Shown one piece after another: positions 16,764 through 26,045 of a DNA stretch of 64,000 nucleotides (position 1 is the stretch's first letter; each line of letters begins with the position of its first letter). The notes under the pieces are model-generated. The model was not told the DNA's origin. It worked only from the letters and a program-made list of their open reading frames with translations, and did not search any database. This DNA is from Stieleria sp. JC731 (GTDB lineage Bacteria > Planctomycetota > Planctomycetia > Pirellulales > Pirellulaceae): contig NZ_JAJKFQ010000011.1 in the NCBI RefSeq assembly GCF_020966635.1, positions 434,001-498,000 on the forward strand, given 5' to 3'. Position numbers and translations under genes: made by a program.

Positions 16764-18863
16764 ATGTTTTTTAGCATGATGCGAAGGTGCGTTTCGGCTG
16801 GGTTGCTCGCTCTGGCAAGCATAGTTGTTGCTCCCGCTGCCTTCGCCGTTGAAGTCGGCACCGACAGCGATTCCGGCGTTGATGTCGCACCCGGCTCGGT
16901 TCAAGAAGATCCTGTTCGCTCGGTTCAAGAAGACTCGGTTCGCTTGATTCAAGAAGACATCCAGTACCTTGCGTCTGAAGAGCTTCGCGGTCGTAGCGTA
17001 ACGGACGAAACGATCGATCAGGCACGTGACTATATCAAAGGGCGGATGCAGTCGATCGGTTTGGAGATGAACCTAGTCGGTGGCGATGGGCTGCAGCCCG
17101 TTGAGATCTCGGTCGGAAGTGAAGTTCGCAGTGTCGAAAAGAACTATGCCGAGTTCAACTTTGGGGCGGGCGATACGATCCTGAAGAAGGCGGTTTTAGG
17201 CAATGGTTTTTCGCCACTCTCGGTTGGCATTGATTCCGCCGAGGTAAGTGGACGTCTCGTCTTCGCTGGGTACGGGATCAGTAGTGAGGAACATCAGTAC
17301 GATGATTTTGCCGGTGTCGATGTGAAAGACGCGTTCGTGGTCATCTTGCGTAAGGAGCCTGGGGCGGACGATCCTGAAAGCCGATTCGACGGGGTTCAAA
17401 ACACACGTCATGCGTACTTCGCGGTCAAGATTCAAAACGCGATCCGCCATGGCGCTGCAGGAGTCTTGATCGTGAATGATCCGGCCAGCATTCGCGATGC
17501 GGTTGGGAAAGAGCAGGACCGAATCACCTTGGAAGAAATGAGGTTGGTCGAGCTACGTGAGTTGCTTAATGATCTGCCACCCGAAGCGGTTCGCAACATT
17601 GCCGCGACGAAAGATAAAATCGCGCGTGCGGAGAGCTTAATCGCGTCGATCCGCAAAGACGTCGAAAACGCGCGGCGTGGGGTTTTGAATCTAAGCGATG
17701 CGGGGACGCAAACTAAAGAGTCAGCAAAGATTCTCGTCGCGTCGATCGCCCGCGACATCGCCGACCAACTGGTCCGTCATGCTGGTCGGGAGTCTCTTGA
17801 TGCGATCGAGAATCAAATCAACGAGAGCTATGTCCCCGAAAGCTTTGCTATCGAAAATGCAACCGCGACTGTGTCGGTCGACCTAAAACCGGCGGTCTTA
17901 AAAAGTGACAACGTGATCGGTCAGATTGCTGGCAAAGGACCGCTTTCCTCGCAAACAATTGTCATTGGTGGCCACTATGATCATGTCGGCATGGGGGGCT
18001 ACGCTTCCTTGGCTCCAGGAACCATCGCCGTTCACAACGGGGCTGACGACAACGCCAGTGGAACAGCTGCAATGCTAGCTTGTGCTCGGCTGCTTCGCGA
18101 AAAGCTTTCCGGTGTCAGTAACCACCGCACGATGGTGTTCATCGCATTTACTGGCGAGGAACGCGGGTTAGTCGGCAGCCAGTATTACGTTGAGCATCCG
18201 GCATATCCGATCGAGCAGACGACCACCATGATCAACTTTGACATGGTAGGACGATTGCGAGACAACGAGTTGACGGTGTATGGGACAGGGACGGCAAGCG
18301 ATTTAGAAGGGTTGGTTGATGAGGCCAACGAATCGATGGGATTCGATCTCTATAAAGTTGCTAGCGGATATGGCCCAAGCGATCACCAATCGTTCTATCG
18401 AGCCGGTGTGCCGGTCCTGTTTTTCTTCACTGGTTTGCACAATGACTATCACCGGCCTTCTGACGATTTCGACAAAATCGATTTCGGTTCGCTAGGCCGC
18501 ATAACCGATATGGTTTCCAACGTGGCTTATCGCTTGGCGGTTATGCCCCGACGACCTGTTTATGCAGACACCGACCCACGCATTCAGATCCGTCGCCAAA
18601 TGACGGCCTATTTAGGGATTCGTGTTTCTCTGCTGGCAGGCAGTGTTGAAATTGTCGAAGTGACGTCCGGTGGGCCGGCATCACAGGCAGGATTGCAAGT
18701 TGGTGATCGAATTAAATCGATCGGCCGCAAACAGATTCAGACCACGAATGATTTACTATCGTGGGTTCGGAATCATTCGGCTGGCGACGAATTTGAGATC
18801 AAAATCGAACGCCAAGGCAGCGAAATGACACGTCGGGGAAAGCTTGAAAAACGTCCTGAATAA
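16764..18863 (+). CDS. Secreted M28-family aminopeptidase with PA and PDZ domains
   Basis: This is a 699-aa exported zinc peptidase. The signal peptide spans residues 1-28. A short repeated stretch follows (VQEDPVRSVQEDSVRLIQED, about 46-65). A PA-type domain covers about 150-260, ahead of a helical insertion. The catalytic M28 core has GGHYDHVGMGG near 402, HNGADDNASGTAAM near 423, GEERGLVGSQYY near 460, NFDMVGR near 491 and SDHQSFY near 540, supplying the two-zinc ligands and catalytic Glu. A C-terminal PDZ domain (about 615-695) contains GGPASQAGLQVGDRI. It probably trims peptides in the periplasm or outside the cell. No partner gene is adjacent; ompH follows 181 bp downstream. Confidence 0.93.
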   Translation: MFFSMMRRCVSAGLLALASIVVAPAAFAVEVGTDSDSGVDVAPGSVQEDPVRSVQEDSVRLIQEDIQYLASEELRGRSVTDETIDQARDYIKGRMQSIGLEMNLVGGDGLQPVEISVGSEVRSVEKNYAEFNFGAGDTILKKAVLGNGFSPLSVGIDSAEVSGRLVFAGYGISSEEHQYDDFAGVDVKDAFVVILRKEPGADDPESRFDGVQNTRHAYFAVKIQNAIRHGAAGVLIVNDPASIRDAVGKEQDRITLEEMRLVELRELLNDLPPEAVRNIAATKDKIARAESLIASIRKDVENARRGVLNLSDAGTQTKESAKILVASIARDIADQLVRHAGRESLDAIENQINESYVPESFAIENATATVSVDLKPAVLKSDNVIGQIAGKGPLSSQTIVIGGHYDHVGMGGYASLAPGTIAVHNGADDNASGTAAMLACARLLREKLSGVSNHRTMVFIAFTGEERGLVGSQYYVEHPAYPIEQTTTMINFDMVGRLRDNELTVYGTGTASDLEGLVDEANESMGFDLYKVASGYGPSDHQSFYRAGVPVLFFFTGLHNDYHRPSDDFDKIDFGSLGRITDMVSNVAYRLAVMPRRPVYADTDPRIQIRRQMTAYLGIRVSLLAGSVEIVEVTSGGPASQAGLQVGDRIKSIGRKQIQTTNDLLSWVRNHSAGDEFEIKIERQGSEMTRRGKLEKRPE

Positions 18864-19044
18864 TGGGCTGATCAATCTTTACGCAGCATGGCGGTATTGC
18901 CACAATCGAAAAACTGTCACTGGAATCGGTCAACCGACCGGTGTGTCGGAAGCTCATCCGAATCATCATAGGCAAAGGATGTCTGTGCGGCTGATGTTTC
19001 TGAAGCAATAAGGACGCGCGACTCATAACGCAAGGAGAGCGAAA

Positions 19045-19674
19045 GTGCGAACCGTTCGCCACCAAGTCTATGGAATCGCCATCGGATTGGCTGCCGTGTT
19101 GGCGCCCGGTCTCATGGCCACTCAAGCACAGGCGCAGAACACGGAACCGCATCGCGTTGCGGTTGTTGATGTCGCCTCTATCTTCAAAAATCACCCAGGC
19201 ATTCGATCGCAAGTAAAAAAGATCGAAGCGGACCTGAAAGCCTTCGATGCAGAATTGAAGGAAAAGCGTGAGCAACTTCGTCTCTCGGCTGCAAAGCTGA
19301 AAGACCTGACACCTGGCACCCCCGACTATGCTGCTCTCGAAGAGCAGATCACGGACATGGATGCCAAGTTGCGTTTGGAGATGAATCGTAAACGTAAAGA
19401 GCTAGCTGACGCTGAAGCGAAGATCTACTTCGACAACTATCAGCACATCGCTGCTGGTGTGAAGTTCCTCGCCGGTCACTACAAGATCAACTTGGTTCTT
19501 CGCTATAACAGCGAGGAAATGGAACCAGGTGTTGGTGAGTCTGTCATCCGTGGCGTCATGAAAAACATCGTTTACCACGACGATCAGTTGGACATGACCC
19601 CAGGTGTGATGCAGTACTTGGATCGAGTGATCAAAACTCAAGTCGCTGCGAATCCAGGTGCAAGCCTCAAGTAG
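19045..19674 (+). CDS. ompH: OmpH/Skp-family periplasmic chaperone
   Basis: This 209-aa protein starts at GTG 19045 with a good ribosome-binding site (AAGGAGAG, 6 bases before it). The signal peptide is residues 1-31 (ends AQAQ). The mature part opens with RVAVVDVASIFKNHPGIRSQ, the Skp/OmpH start, followed by a long charged coiled coil (about 50-140). Skp is a jellyfish-shaped periplasmic holdase for outer-membrane proteins. Its position ahead of lpxC and lpxA matches the outer-membrane biogenesis clusters of many Gram-negative bacteria. A strong terminator at 19847-19885 probably separates it from lpxC, so the two may be transcribed apart. Confidence 0.88.
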   Translation: MRTVRHQVYGIAIGLAAVLAPGLMATQAQAQNTEPHRVAVVDVASIFKNHPGIRSQVKKIEADLKAFDAELKEKREQLRLSAAKLKDLTPGTPDYAALEEQITDMDAKLRLEMNRKRKELADAEAKIYFDNYQHIAAGVKFLAGHYKINLVLRYNSEEMEPGVGESVIRGVMKNIVYHDDQLDMTPGVMQYLDRVIKTQVAANPGASLK

Positions 19675-19846
19675 GCCCATCACCCGACTAACGAAGTCAT
19701 AAAAATCAGTCGCCGACCGATTCGTTCGGTCGCGTGGAAGTCACCGGCAGGATTTATTTTGCCATTAGAGCATCGAACGGATTTGATGCGTGACAACTGC
19801 GATTCCATCGGACGGATCCGATGGGCGACTTTTTAAGACACCTAAG

Positions 19847-19885
19847 AGCGACGTGTCGAATTCGACCGTCGCTTTTATTTTTTTC
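19847..19885 (+). terminator. Rho-independent terminator between ompH and lpxC
   Basis: The stem AGCGACG/CGTCGCT (19847-19853 with 19867-19873) continues into an inner GTCG/CGAC stem and is followed by TTTTATTTTTTT. It lies 172 bp after the ompH stop and ends just before the lpxC ribosome-binding site. Confidence 0.85.
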
Positions 19886-19911
19886 ATCATCGAATGGGAG
19901 GGCTCGACGTG

Positions 19912-20802
19912 ATGTTTTCTCGCAATCAGCATACGATCGCTTCAACTTGTGCTGTTTCTGGCCGCGGCTATTGGTCGGCCAAAGAAGTCACCGTCGTTAT
20001 GCACCCTGCCCCGATCGGCACGGGCATCCGCCTCGTCCGAACAGACTTGCCATCGAGCCCCAGCTGCGATGCCAATGTTTTGAATCGAAGCGACGCAAAC
20101 CTGAGAACGAATCTTGAATCAGGTGACGCGAAGTTTCAGATGGTCGAGCATCTGATGGCAGCTCTTTACGCGTTGGAAATCGACAACTGCATTGTCGAAA
20201 TTGACGGCGAAGAATTGCCCGGTCTCGACGGTAGCAGCAAGCCTTATGTCGATGCCCTGTCGCACGCCGGTTTGATTGTCCAAGCAGAGCAACGTAAACG
20301 CCTTGTCATTCAACAAGTCATCACGCTCCGTGAAGGTTCATCCTGGATTACCGCTTCGCCGGTTCCTACGGGAGTGAGCCACTTCGGATACCAATTGGCG
20401 TTTGATTGCGACGGTCCAATTTCGGAACAGTCGTACGGATTCAGTTGCACCCCGATCAACTTTACCCGTGACGTCGCACCTGCCAGAACTTTCGTGACGC
20501 TCGAACAAGCGACCGCCCTACACCAGCGCGGTGTGGCACGTCATGTTGGGTACAACGAACTGTTGGTGTTCGGCGATGACGGTCCGGTCGACAACGAATT
20601 GAAGTACCGAAACGAGTGTGCTCGCCACAAAGCTCTTGACTTGGTTGGCGATCTGTCGCTGGTCGGTGTTGAGCTTATCGGAAAGTTTATTTCGCATCGC
20701 GGCGGACATAGCTTGAATGGCCGTATGGCGAAAGCGTTGTACGAGCTGATGGTTCAGCAGCAGTACCGTGAATCGGAACTGTCGCAGCGACGCGCTGCGT
20801 AA
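19912..20802 (+). CDS. lpxC: UDP-3-O-acyl-N-acetylglucosamine deacetylase
   Basis: This is a 296-aa zinc deacetylase. I place the start at ATG 19912 because GGGAGG (19896-19901) is well spaced before it; the in-frame ATG at 19894 overlaps that site. Motifs include FQMVEHLMAALYAL (first zinc His), PGLDGSSKPYVDAL, PARTFVTLEQA and the second-domain HKALDLVGDLSLVG with the His and Asp zinc ligands, then FISHRGGHSLNGRMAKAL. LpxC carries out the committed step of lipid A synthesis, so this planctomycete likely makes LPS. lpxA follows 370 bp later. fabZ and lpxD, common neighbours elsewhere, are absent here. Confidence 0.94.
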   Translation: MFSRNQHTIASTCAVSGRGYWSAKEVTVVMHPAPIGTGIRLVRTDLPSSPSCDANVLNRSDANLRTNLESGDAKFQMVEHLMAALYALEIDNCIVEIDGEELPGLDGSSKPYVDALSHAGLIVQAEQRKRLVIQQVITLREGSSWITASPVPTGVSHFGYQLAFDCDGPISEQSYGFSCTPINFTRDVAPARTFVTLEQATALHQRGVARHVGYNELLVFGDDGPVDNELKYRNECARHKALDLVGDLSLVGVELIGKFISHRGGHSLNGRMAKALYELMVQQQYRESELSQRRAA

Positions 20803-21172
20803 TCGATCCGGACTGTTTGCCCAGACGCTCGCGGATTCGCTAGAGCGTCTTCTCTATTGCATGTGGTTTAGTTGCTACTGGTAGCAGTCGTTGGTAGGCG
20901 ACCGGTGTACGCAACCTCGTTTGTTCCCGCTTCTGCATGACGATTCTGAATAAACGTCGGAGCGTTAAAGTTTCGGTTGATCCGTCAGTCATACACCTGG
21001 CGATTACCGGACCAAGGAGAGATTGCGGTTGGGAATAACGGGATTTTTGAGTTGTGAAAATTTCGTCAAAAATCATCCCAAACCGATCTCGATTCCAAAG
21101 CGGTTCATCCGCTAATGTCACTTTGCCCGCGCGGCTCTGCTCACTTTCTTACCCCTGAATTGACGTTTTAAT
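20803..21172. other. Intergenic region with a terminator-like hairpin
   Basis: A hairpin AGACGCTC/GAGCGTCT (20823-20830 with 20843-20850, inner GCG/CGC) follows the lpxC stop by about 20 bp and leads into TCTCTATT, so it may be a weak terminator. The remaining 300 bp before lpxA contain no credible gene; an lpxA promoter is expected here but was not identified. Confidence 0.5.
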
Positions 21173-21988
21173 ATGAGCGTTGTTATTGCACCGACGGCCA
21201 TCGTTGATCCGAAAGCCCAACTTGGCAGCAACGTTCGCATCGGACACTTCTCGGTCATTGGGCCGGATGTGACGATTGGCGATGGAACTGTGGTCGACCA
21301 ACATGTCGTGATCACTGCTCAAACCACAATCGGTGAAAACAACCGGATCTTTGCCGGCACCGTCATCGGTGGTGATCCCCAGGACACTAGCTACAAAAAT
21401 TCGCCGACTCAAATCATTATTGGCGACAACAATATTTTCCGCGAACACTGCACCGTGAATCGCGCGACCGAAAAAGAAGACGGGATCACGGAAATCGGTC
21501 ACGACAACTATTTGATGGCCGGCACTCACGTTGCGCATGATTGCAAAGTTGGTGACCGCATCGTGATTGCAAACAACGGGATGCTCGGTGGCCATGTGCG
21601 TGTCGGAAACGACGTCACGATCGCCGGTGGCGTTGGTGTCTCGCACTTCGCAAGTATCGGTCAGCTGAGTTTTGTCAGCGCGATGAGCCGAGTTCTGCAT
21701 GATGTTCCACCCTACACAATCGTGGATGGTCAGCCCAGCAAGCCACGTGCGGTCAATACGATCGGTTTGAAGCGTCATGGCTACACGTCAGATGACGTCG
21801 AAGCTTTGACTCAAGCGTTTCGATTGCTCTATCGTGCACGTGTCGGTGTGGATAAAGCCCGTCAAGAGATTTATACCAATGGTCCTATTCGTCCGGTGAT
21901 CAAGCACCTGTTTGATTCCATCGAACGATCTTGTTCTGGTCGGCACGGACGTGGCCAAGACCAACGAGGAAAGAAGAAAGCGGCATGA
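21173..21988 (+). CDS. lpxA: Acyl-ACP:UDP-N-acetylglucosamine O-acyltransferase
   Basis: This 271-aa protein is made of left-handed beta-helix hexapeptide repeats (IVDPKAQLGSNVRIGHFSVIG onward). The catalytic His lies in GTHVAHDCKVGD near residue 120, and the substrate loop NRATEKEDG is near 95. The C-terminal helical domain starts near 190 (NTIGLKRHGYT). LpxA adds the first acyl chain to UDP-GlcNAc in lipid A synthesis. Its stop overlaps the start of the following oxidoreductase (ATGA, 21985-21988), so the two are translationally coupled. That partner suggests the acceptor sugar could be modified (see findings). Confidence 0.94.
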   Translation: MSVVIAPTAIVDPKAQLGSNVRIGHFSVIGPDVTIGDGTVVDQHVVITAQTTIGENNRIFAGTVIGGDPQDTSYKNSPTQIIIGDNNIFREHCTVNRATEKEDGITEIGHDNYLMAGTHVAHDCKVGDRIVIANNGMLGGHVRVGNDVTIAGGVGVSHFASIGQLSFVSAMSRVLHDVPPYTIVDGQPSKPRAVNTIGLKRHGYTSDDVEALTQAFRLLYRARVGVDKARQEIYTNGPIRPVIKHLFDSIERSCSGRHGRGQDQRGKKKAA

Positions 21989-23070
21989 CAAGTTTGCGAG
22001 TTGCTGTTATCGGTGCAGGCCACTTAGGTCGGATTCACAGTAAACTTCTAGGCAGCGTTGACGGCGCCAAATTGGTTGCGATCAGCGATCCGATGGAACC
22101 GGCTCGCAATCGGGCCGCCGAGATGTTCTCGGTTCCGGTTGTCGAAGACTATCGTGAGCTAATTGATTCGATCGATGCAGCTGTCATTGCTTCGCCAACA
22201 GATTCTCATGCAGAGATCGCGACCGAATTGCTGAAAGCCGGCAAGCATCTGTTTGTCGAAAAACCTTTGGCAATTTCTTCTGCCGATGCGGACCGACTTG
22301 TCATGTTGGCCGCCTCGAAACGTTTGACTTTGCAAGTCGGTCACGTGGAACGATTCAACCCGGCGTTTACTGCCTTGGGTAAAATCGGCGTCGATTCGAA
22401 ATACGTCGAAGCAGTACGTGCGTCACGCTTTCCAGGTCGTTGCCTTGATGTGGGCGTTGTTATGGATCTGATGATCCACGACATCGACCTCGTCTGTTCG
22501 ATGACGGAAGCCGCCGTGAAAAGCGTCAGCGCCAGCGGACTAGCTGTTGTCAGCGATCACGAAGATATCGCCGAAGCTCGCGTCGAATTCGAATGTGGTT
22601 TGGTTGCCAACCTGAAAGCTTCACGTATCAGTCCGACACCGGCTCGATCAATGCAGGTGTATGGTCCAAACGGATTTGCCGAAATCGATTTCTCTGGTCC
22701 CGCATTGCACACCGTGCAGACCAGCGATGCGTTGATCGATCGAGAATTTGATTTGGAAGATGCGACTGACAATCCGCTCGGTTACGCCGACGAACTGTTC
22801 AGCGAACACCTGCAGTTGGGAACGCAGCAGCTAGAGCCACGGAACGCCATTTTGGATGAACTGCATGACTTCGTCATCAGCATTCAGTCTGGCATTTCAC
22901 CGACCGTCAGCGGCGCCGCCGGTGCTCGAGCGGTTGCAATTGCAGAGCAAATCCTGAATTCGATCGAGGAGCGAGCTTGGTATCAAGACGCCACACCTAG
23001 CGAGACTGGATCGCTTGCATCGGTCCGAACAAGAATCGAAGCAAAGCCACGGCTCCGAAAAGTTGCTTAG
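21985..23070 (+). CDS. Gfo/Idh/MocA-family dehydrogenase coupled to lpxA
   Basis: This 361-aa protein starts at the ATG overlapping the lpxA stop, behind a GAGGAAAGAAG ribosome-binding region. A Rossmann motif (VAVIGAGHLGRIHSKLLG) is at the N-terminus, the family EKPLA motif is near residue 92, and GHVERFNPAF near 117 and DLMIHDIDLV near 167 hold the catalytic Lys/His-type region. These NAD(P)-dependent enzymes oxidise or reduce sugars. Coupling to lpxA suggests a UDP-GlcNAc-related substrate, as with GnnA of Acidithiobacillus, which makes a 3-keto intermediate for UDP-GlcNAc3N. No GnnB aminotransferase adjoins. Other roles in envelope sugar metabolism remain open. Confidence 0.87.
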   Translation: MTSLRVAVIGAGHLGRIHSKLLGSVDGAKLVAISDPMEPARNRAAEMFSVPVVEDYRELIDSIDAAVIASPTDSHAEIATELLKAGKHLFVEKPLAISSADADRLVMLAASKRLTLQVGHVERFNPAFTALGKIGVDSKYVEAVRASRFPGRCLDVGVVMDLMIHDIDLVCSMTEAAVKSVSASGLAVVSDHEDIAEARVEFECGLVANLKASRISPTPARSMQVYGPNGFAEIDFSGPALHTVQTSDALIDREFDLEDATDNPLGYADELFSEHLQLGTQQLEPRNAILDELHDFVISIQSGISPTVSGAAGARAVAIAEQILNSIEERAWYQDATPSETGSLASVRTRIEAKPRLRKVA

Positions 23071-23120
23071 GCGGCAGCTTGTTGACGACTCAATTACGCC
23101 AATTTGGCGATCAATTACAG

Positions 23121-23152
23121 ACGCTTCGCTGTTTCCCAGCGAAGCGTTTTTC
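23121..23152 (+). terminator. Rho-independent terminator after the lpxA-dehydrogenase pair
   Basis: A perfect 11-bp stem ACGCTTCGCTG/CAGCGAAGCGT (23121-23131 with 23137-23147), loop TTTCC, then TTTTTCG. It stands 50 bp after the dehydrogenase stop and closes that transcript before lutB. Confidence 0.9.
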
Positions 23153-23323
23153 GTAAACGTGACTGCCTTCGCAGGTCGCTCTCCCTCGATAGGCGGAAAT
23201 GGTCCTTTCAGGGCCATTCGCGGCACCGCGTTGTTCGCATTCGCTGGGCCCGCCATGTAAGATATCTATGGTACGAGTATCTGTACTCGCCTCCCCGCCT
23301 CAGCCGCCCTGCGATAGTTTCTG

Positions 23324-24703
23324 ATGCTTCCGATTGTTGAGCACCCCGCCGCTGCGAAAGAGTTTGTTACCAACCCAGATCGCTCTCGATGGCACGATCG
23401 GGCGTTGTGGTTTGTTCGCAGCAAGCGCGATCTGCAGGCATCGTCGTTGCCCGAGTGGGAGTATCTGCGTCAGACGGCTTCGCAAATAAAGACGCATACA
23501 ATCGCGAACTTGGCTCACTACCTGGAGCAGTTCGAGCAGAACGCGATCGCCGCCGGCGCGAAAGTTTATTGGGCCGAAGACGCCGCCGAGCATAACGAAA
23601 TCGTGCTTCAGATTCTTCGCGAACACCGCACGTCACGGATCGTGAAAAGTAAGTCGATGTTGACTGAAGAGTGCGGACTAAATCATCACTTGGAAGCGAA
23701 CGGAATTGACGTCGTCGACACGGACTTGGGCGAACGGATCGTTCAGCTGCGAAAGGAAACTCCCAGCCACATCGTCTTGCCGGCGATCCATATCAAGAAA
23801 GAAGAAGTCGGCGAAACGTTTCATGAGCATCTCGGTACTGAGGCAGGTGCTTCGGATCCAAAGTACCTGACCGAAGCGGCGCGAGGCCATCTACGCGATA
23901 AGTTCCTTGCCGGTCAGATCGGAATCACCGGTGTAAACTTTGCGATCGCTGAGACTGGGGGAATTGTCGTCTGCACAAACGAAGGCAATGCGGACCTGGG
24001 TACCTCGATTCCTAAAGTTCATATCGCGTGCATGGGAATCGAAAAACTGGTTCCACGTCAACGAGACCTTGGCGTGTTCACACGTCTTCTTGCACGTTCG
24101 GCAACCGGACAGCCTATCACAAGCTACACATCGCATTTCATCGGTCCAAAAGATGACCAAAGCGAACTGCATATCATCCTTGTTGACAATGGCCGAACCA
24201 AGCTGCGAAGCAGTCCTACCTTCCGCGCCGCGATGCACTGTATCCGCTGCGGCGCATGCATGAATACGTGCCCTGTTTATCGACGAAGCGGTGGCCATAG
24301 CTATCGTGCGACGGTGCCAGGTCCCATCGGCAGTGTGCTTTCGCCGACACGTGATCCGAACTCATATAAGAGTTTGCCTTACGCGTGCAGTCTATGTGGG
24401 TCTTGCAGTGATGTTTGCCCGGTCAAGATTCCATTGCACCATCAGCTGTTAGCTTGGCGTGGTGAACTGGTTGGTAAGAAATTGCTGCCGATGGGTAAAC
24501 GTGTCGCAATGACATTGGCTTCGCATCTGTTTCGCCATCCGCGACTGTTCACAACAGCAGGGGCGATCGGAAGACTATCGCTAAGAGTGATGCCTCGGTG
24601 GATGACCCACAACCGATTCAATAAATGGTCGATTGCGAGGGACATGCCAAAGCCACCACAGGAAAGTTTTCGAAACTGGCATCGACGCCATCGTGGCAAC
24701 TAA
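23324..24703 (+). CDS. lutB: L-lactate oxidation iron-sulfur protein LutB (LldF/YkgF)
   Basis: This is a 459-aa protein of the LutB/LldF family. The N-terminal two thirds are the LUD domain (GITGVNFAIAETGGIVVCTNEGN near 200, VPRQRDLGVFTRLLARSATGQ near 245). Two ferredoxin-like 4Fe-4S clusters follow: CIRCGACMNTCP near 305 and CSLCGSCSDVCP near 354. LutABC oxidises L-lactate to pyruvate in the cytoplasm and LutB carries electrons. lutC is 57 bp downstream. lutA, the Cys-rich CCG-domain subunit, is not in this window; a terminator lies upstream of lutB. The missing subunit is probably encoded elsewhere. Confidence 0.92.
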   Translation: MLPIVEHPAAAKEFVTNPDRSRWHDRALWFVRSKRDLQASSLPEWEYLRQTASQIKTHTIANLAHYLEQFEQNAIAAGAKVYWAEDAAEHNEIVLQILREHRTSRIVKSKSMLTEECGLNHHLEANGIDVVDTDLGERIVQLRKETPSHIVLPAIHIKKEEVGETFHEHLGTEAGASDPKYLTEAARGHLRDKFLAGQIGITGVNFAIAETGGIVVCTNEGNADLGTSIPKVHIACMGIEKLVPRQRDLGVFTRLLARSATGQPITSYTSHFIGPKDDQSELHIILVDNGRTKLRSSPTFRAAMHCIRCGACMNTCPVYRRSGGHSYRATVPGPIGSVLSPTRDPNSYKSLPYACSLCGSCSDVCPVKIPLHHQLLAWRGELVGKKLLPMGKRVAMTLASHLFRHPRLFTTAGAIGRLSLRVMPRWMTHNRFNKWSIARDMPKPPQESFRNWHRRHRGN

Positions 24704-24760
24704 TTTTTTTTGCCATCGCGAAAATAGATACTTTCCAGCACCATTCACTTTGCAATTTTG

Positions 24761-25372
24761 ATGATTCAGCAAACTCCATCTCGAAGAGCGATTTTAGACC
24801 GGATCAAAACGCAGCCTGTCGAAGGCCCCGCGTTACCGGATGTCGATCCAAATATCGTGATCGCGTTTGATGATCCGGTAGCGAAGTTCCAGGAGATGTT
24901 GATTGCCGTCGGTGGTCAGTCCCATGTGGTCAGTTCATACGAGGCGGTTGGAAAGACTCTGCAAACGTTTGACGAGTTTGCATCCGCAAAGCATCTTGTA
25001 TCACTTGTGCCCGAAGCTGTAGCGGGCACGGTGTCGACTGAATCGGTTCGTGACCCATTAGCTTACGCGACAGTCGATTGGACCATCGCCAAGGGCGAAT
25101 TTATGGTCGCGGAAAATGGTGCGATTTGGGTCGATGGAAAGACACTGCCGCATCGCGTCCTGCTATTCATCGCGCAGTACTTAGCGATCGTGGTGAAGAA
25201 GTCCGAAATCGTTTCCAACATGCATCAAGCCTATGAAAGGGTGGATGGCTTTGGAGGACCGTTCGGGATTTTCGTTTCGGGACCGAGTAAGACTGCGGAC
25301 ATCGAACAATCGCTAGTCTTAGGCGCTCACGGATGCCGAAAGTTGCAGGTCTTTATCGTTGATGACAAATGA
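24761..25372 (+). CDS. lutC: Lactate utilization protein C (LUD domain)
   Basis: This is a 203-aa LutC/YkgG-type protein from the ATG at 24761 (a TTG stands just before it). It has the LUD-domain core: AKHLVSLVPEAVAG, then the conserved TIAKGEFMVAENGAIWVD near residue 108, and FGIFVSGPSKTADIEQSLVLGAHG near 165. It forms the lactate-oxidising complex with LutB. The two genes are 57 bp apart on the same strand. The length fits the family (about 200-240 aa). No regulator of the LutR type is nearby. Confidence 0.9.
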   Translation: MIQQTPSRRAILDRIKTQPVEGPALPDVDPNIVIAFDDPVAKFQEMLIAVGGQSHVVSSYEAVGKTLQTFDEFASAKHLVSLVPEAVAGTVSTESVRDPLAYATVDWTIAKGEFMVAENGAIWVDGKTLPHRVLLFIAQYLAIVVKKSEIVSNMHQAYERVDGFGGPFGIFVSGPSKTADIEQSLVLGAHGCRKLQVFIVDDK

Positions 25373-25385
25373 TCTATCGAATGCT

Positions 25386-26045
25386 CTAGCCGGCCGCCGC
25401 GACGGCTAGCTCTTCCGTATTCGCCTCCGTTTCGGCAACGGCGTCTCCTTCGGCGGTTGATGCGTCTGGATTATCAGTCTCTTGCTGATTTGCAGCCTGC
25501 TGATTCGAAACGGATGCATCGCCCTCTTCGCCAATTGGCAGTTTGAACTTGCGGAAGATCTCTTCAAGCTCTGGCGTGGACTTTCCCGTCGCGATGTGGC
25601 TGACAGTGTAGCGTGGTAATTTCAACAGCTTGAAACACCGGTCGATGATCTTGTCGGTTTTGTGTGGGATCATCACTTCGTCTAGCTCGGCGTCTAGTTC
25701 AAATTGAATCGCACCGGTCTTCTTCGGAAATGATTTCCATCGCATTGATGGCCATGGAACCTGCTTTGCGCAGATGCGTCGGTCCAGAAAACCAATCTCG
25801 GAAAACTCCAGGACTGGCTCTTTTAGCTTGAATGTGCGAAACGTCTGAAGGCTCATCAACAACGCGGATGTGAAGAGCATGACGCCAACGGTGGAGACGA
25901 ACAGGCCGACCAGGATGCTTTTGGGTAGCAGTAATGCAATTCCGAAAACGGATAGCACCAACGATAGCACAGACATGACTGCCCAAACTGCGAGGTGGAT
26001 GGTTGCTTGCTGCTTATGAAGATCGATTTGGACAGGTTCACTCAT
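25386..26045 (-). CDS. Two-helix membrane protein of unknown function
   Basis: This 219-aa protein starts at ATG 26045 behind TAGGAG (6 bases away), a good ribosome-binding site. Two adjacent membrane helices occupy about 19-41 and 45-66. The following region (FSEIGFLDRRICAKQVPWPSM, then IQFELD) resembles a bacterial PH-like fold, as in STM3941-type proteins, though I cannot confirm this. The last 50 residues are an acidic Ala/Glu/Gln-rich tail. It ends 13 bp from the convergent lutC stop. Function unknown. Confidence 0.7.
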   Translation of the reverse strand: MSEPVQIDLHKQQATIHLAVWAVMSVLSLVLSVFGIALLLPKSILVGLFVSTVGVMLFTSALLMSLQTFRTFKLKEPVLEFSEIGFLDRRICAKQVPWPSMRWKSFPKKTGAIQFELDAELDEVMIPHKTDKIIDRCFKLLKLPRYTVSHIATGKSTPELEEIFRKFKLPIGEEGDASVSNQQAANQQETDNPDASTAEGDAVAETEANTEELAVAAAG

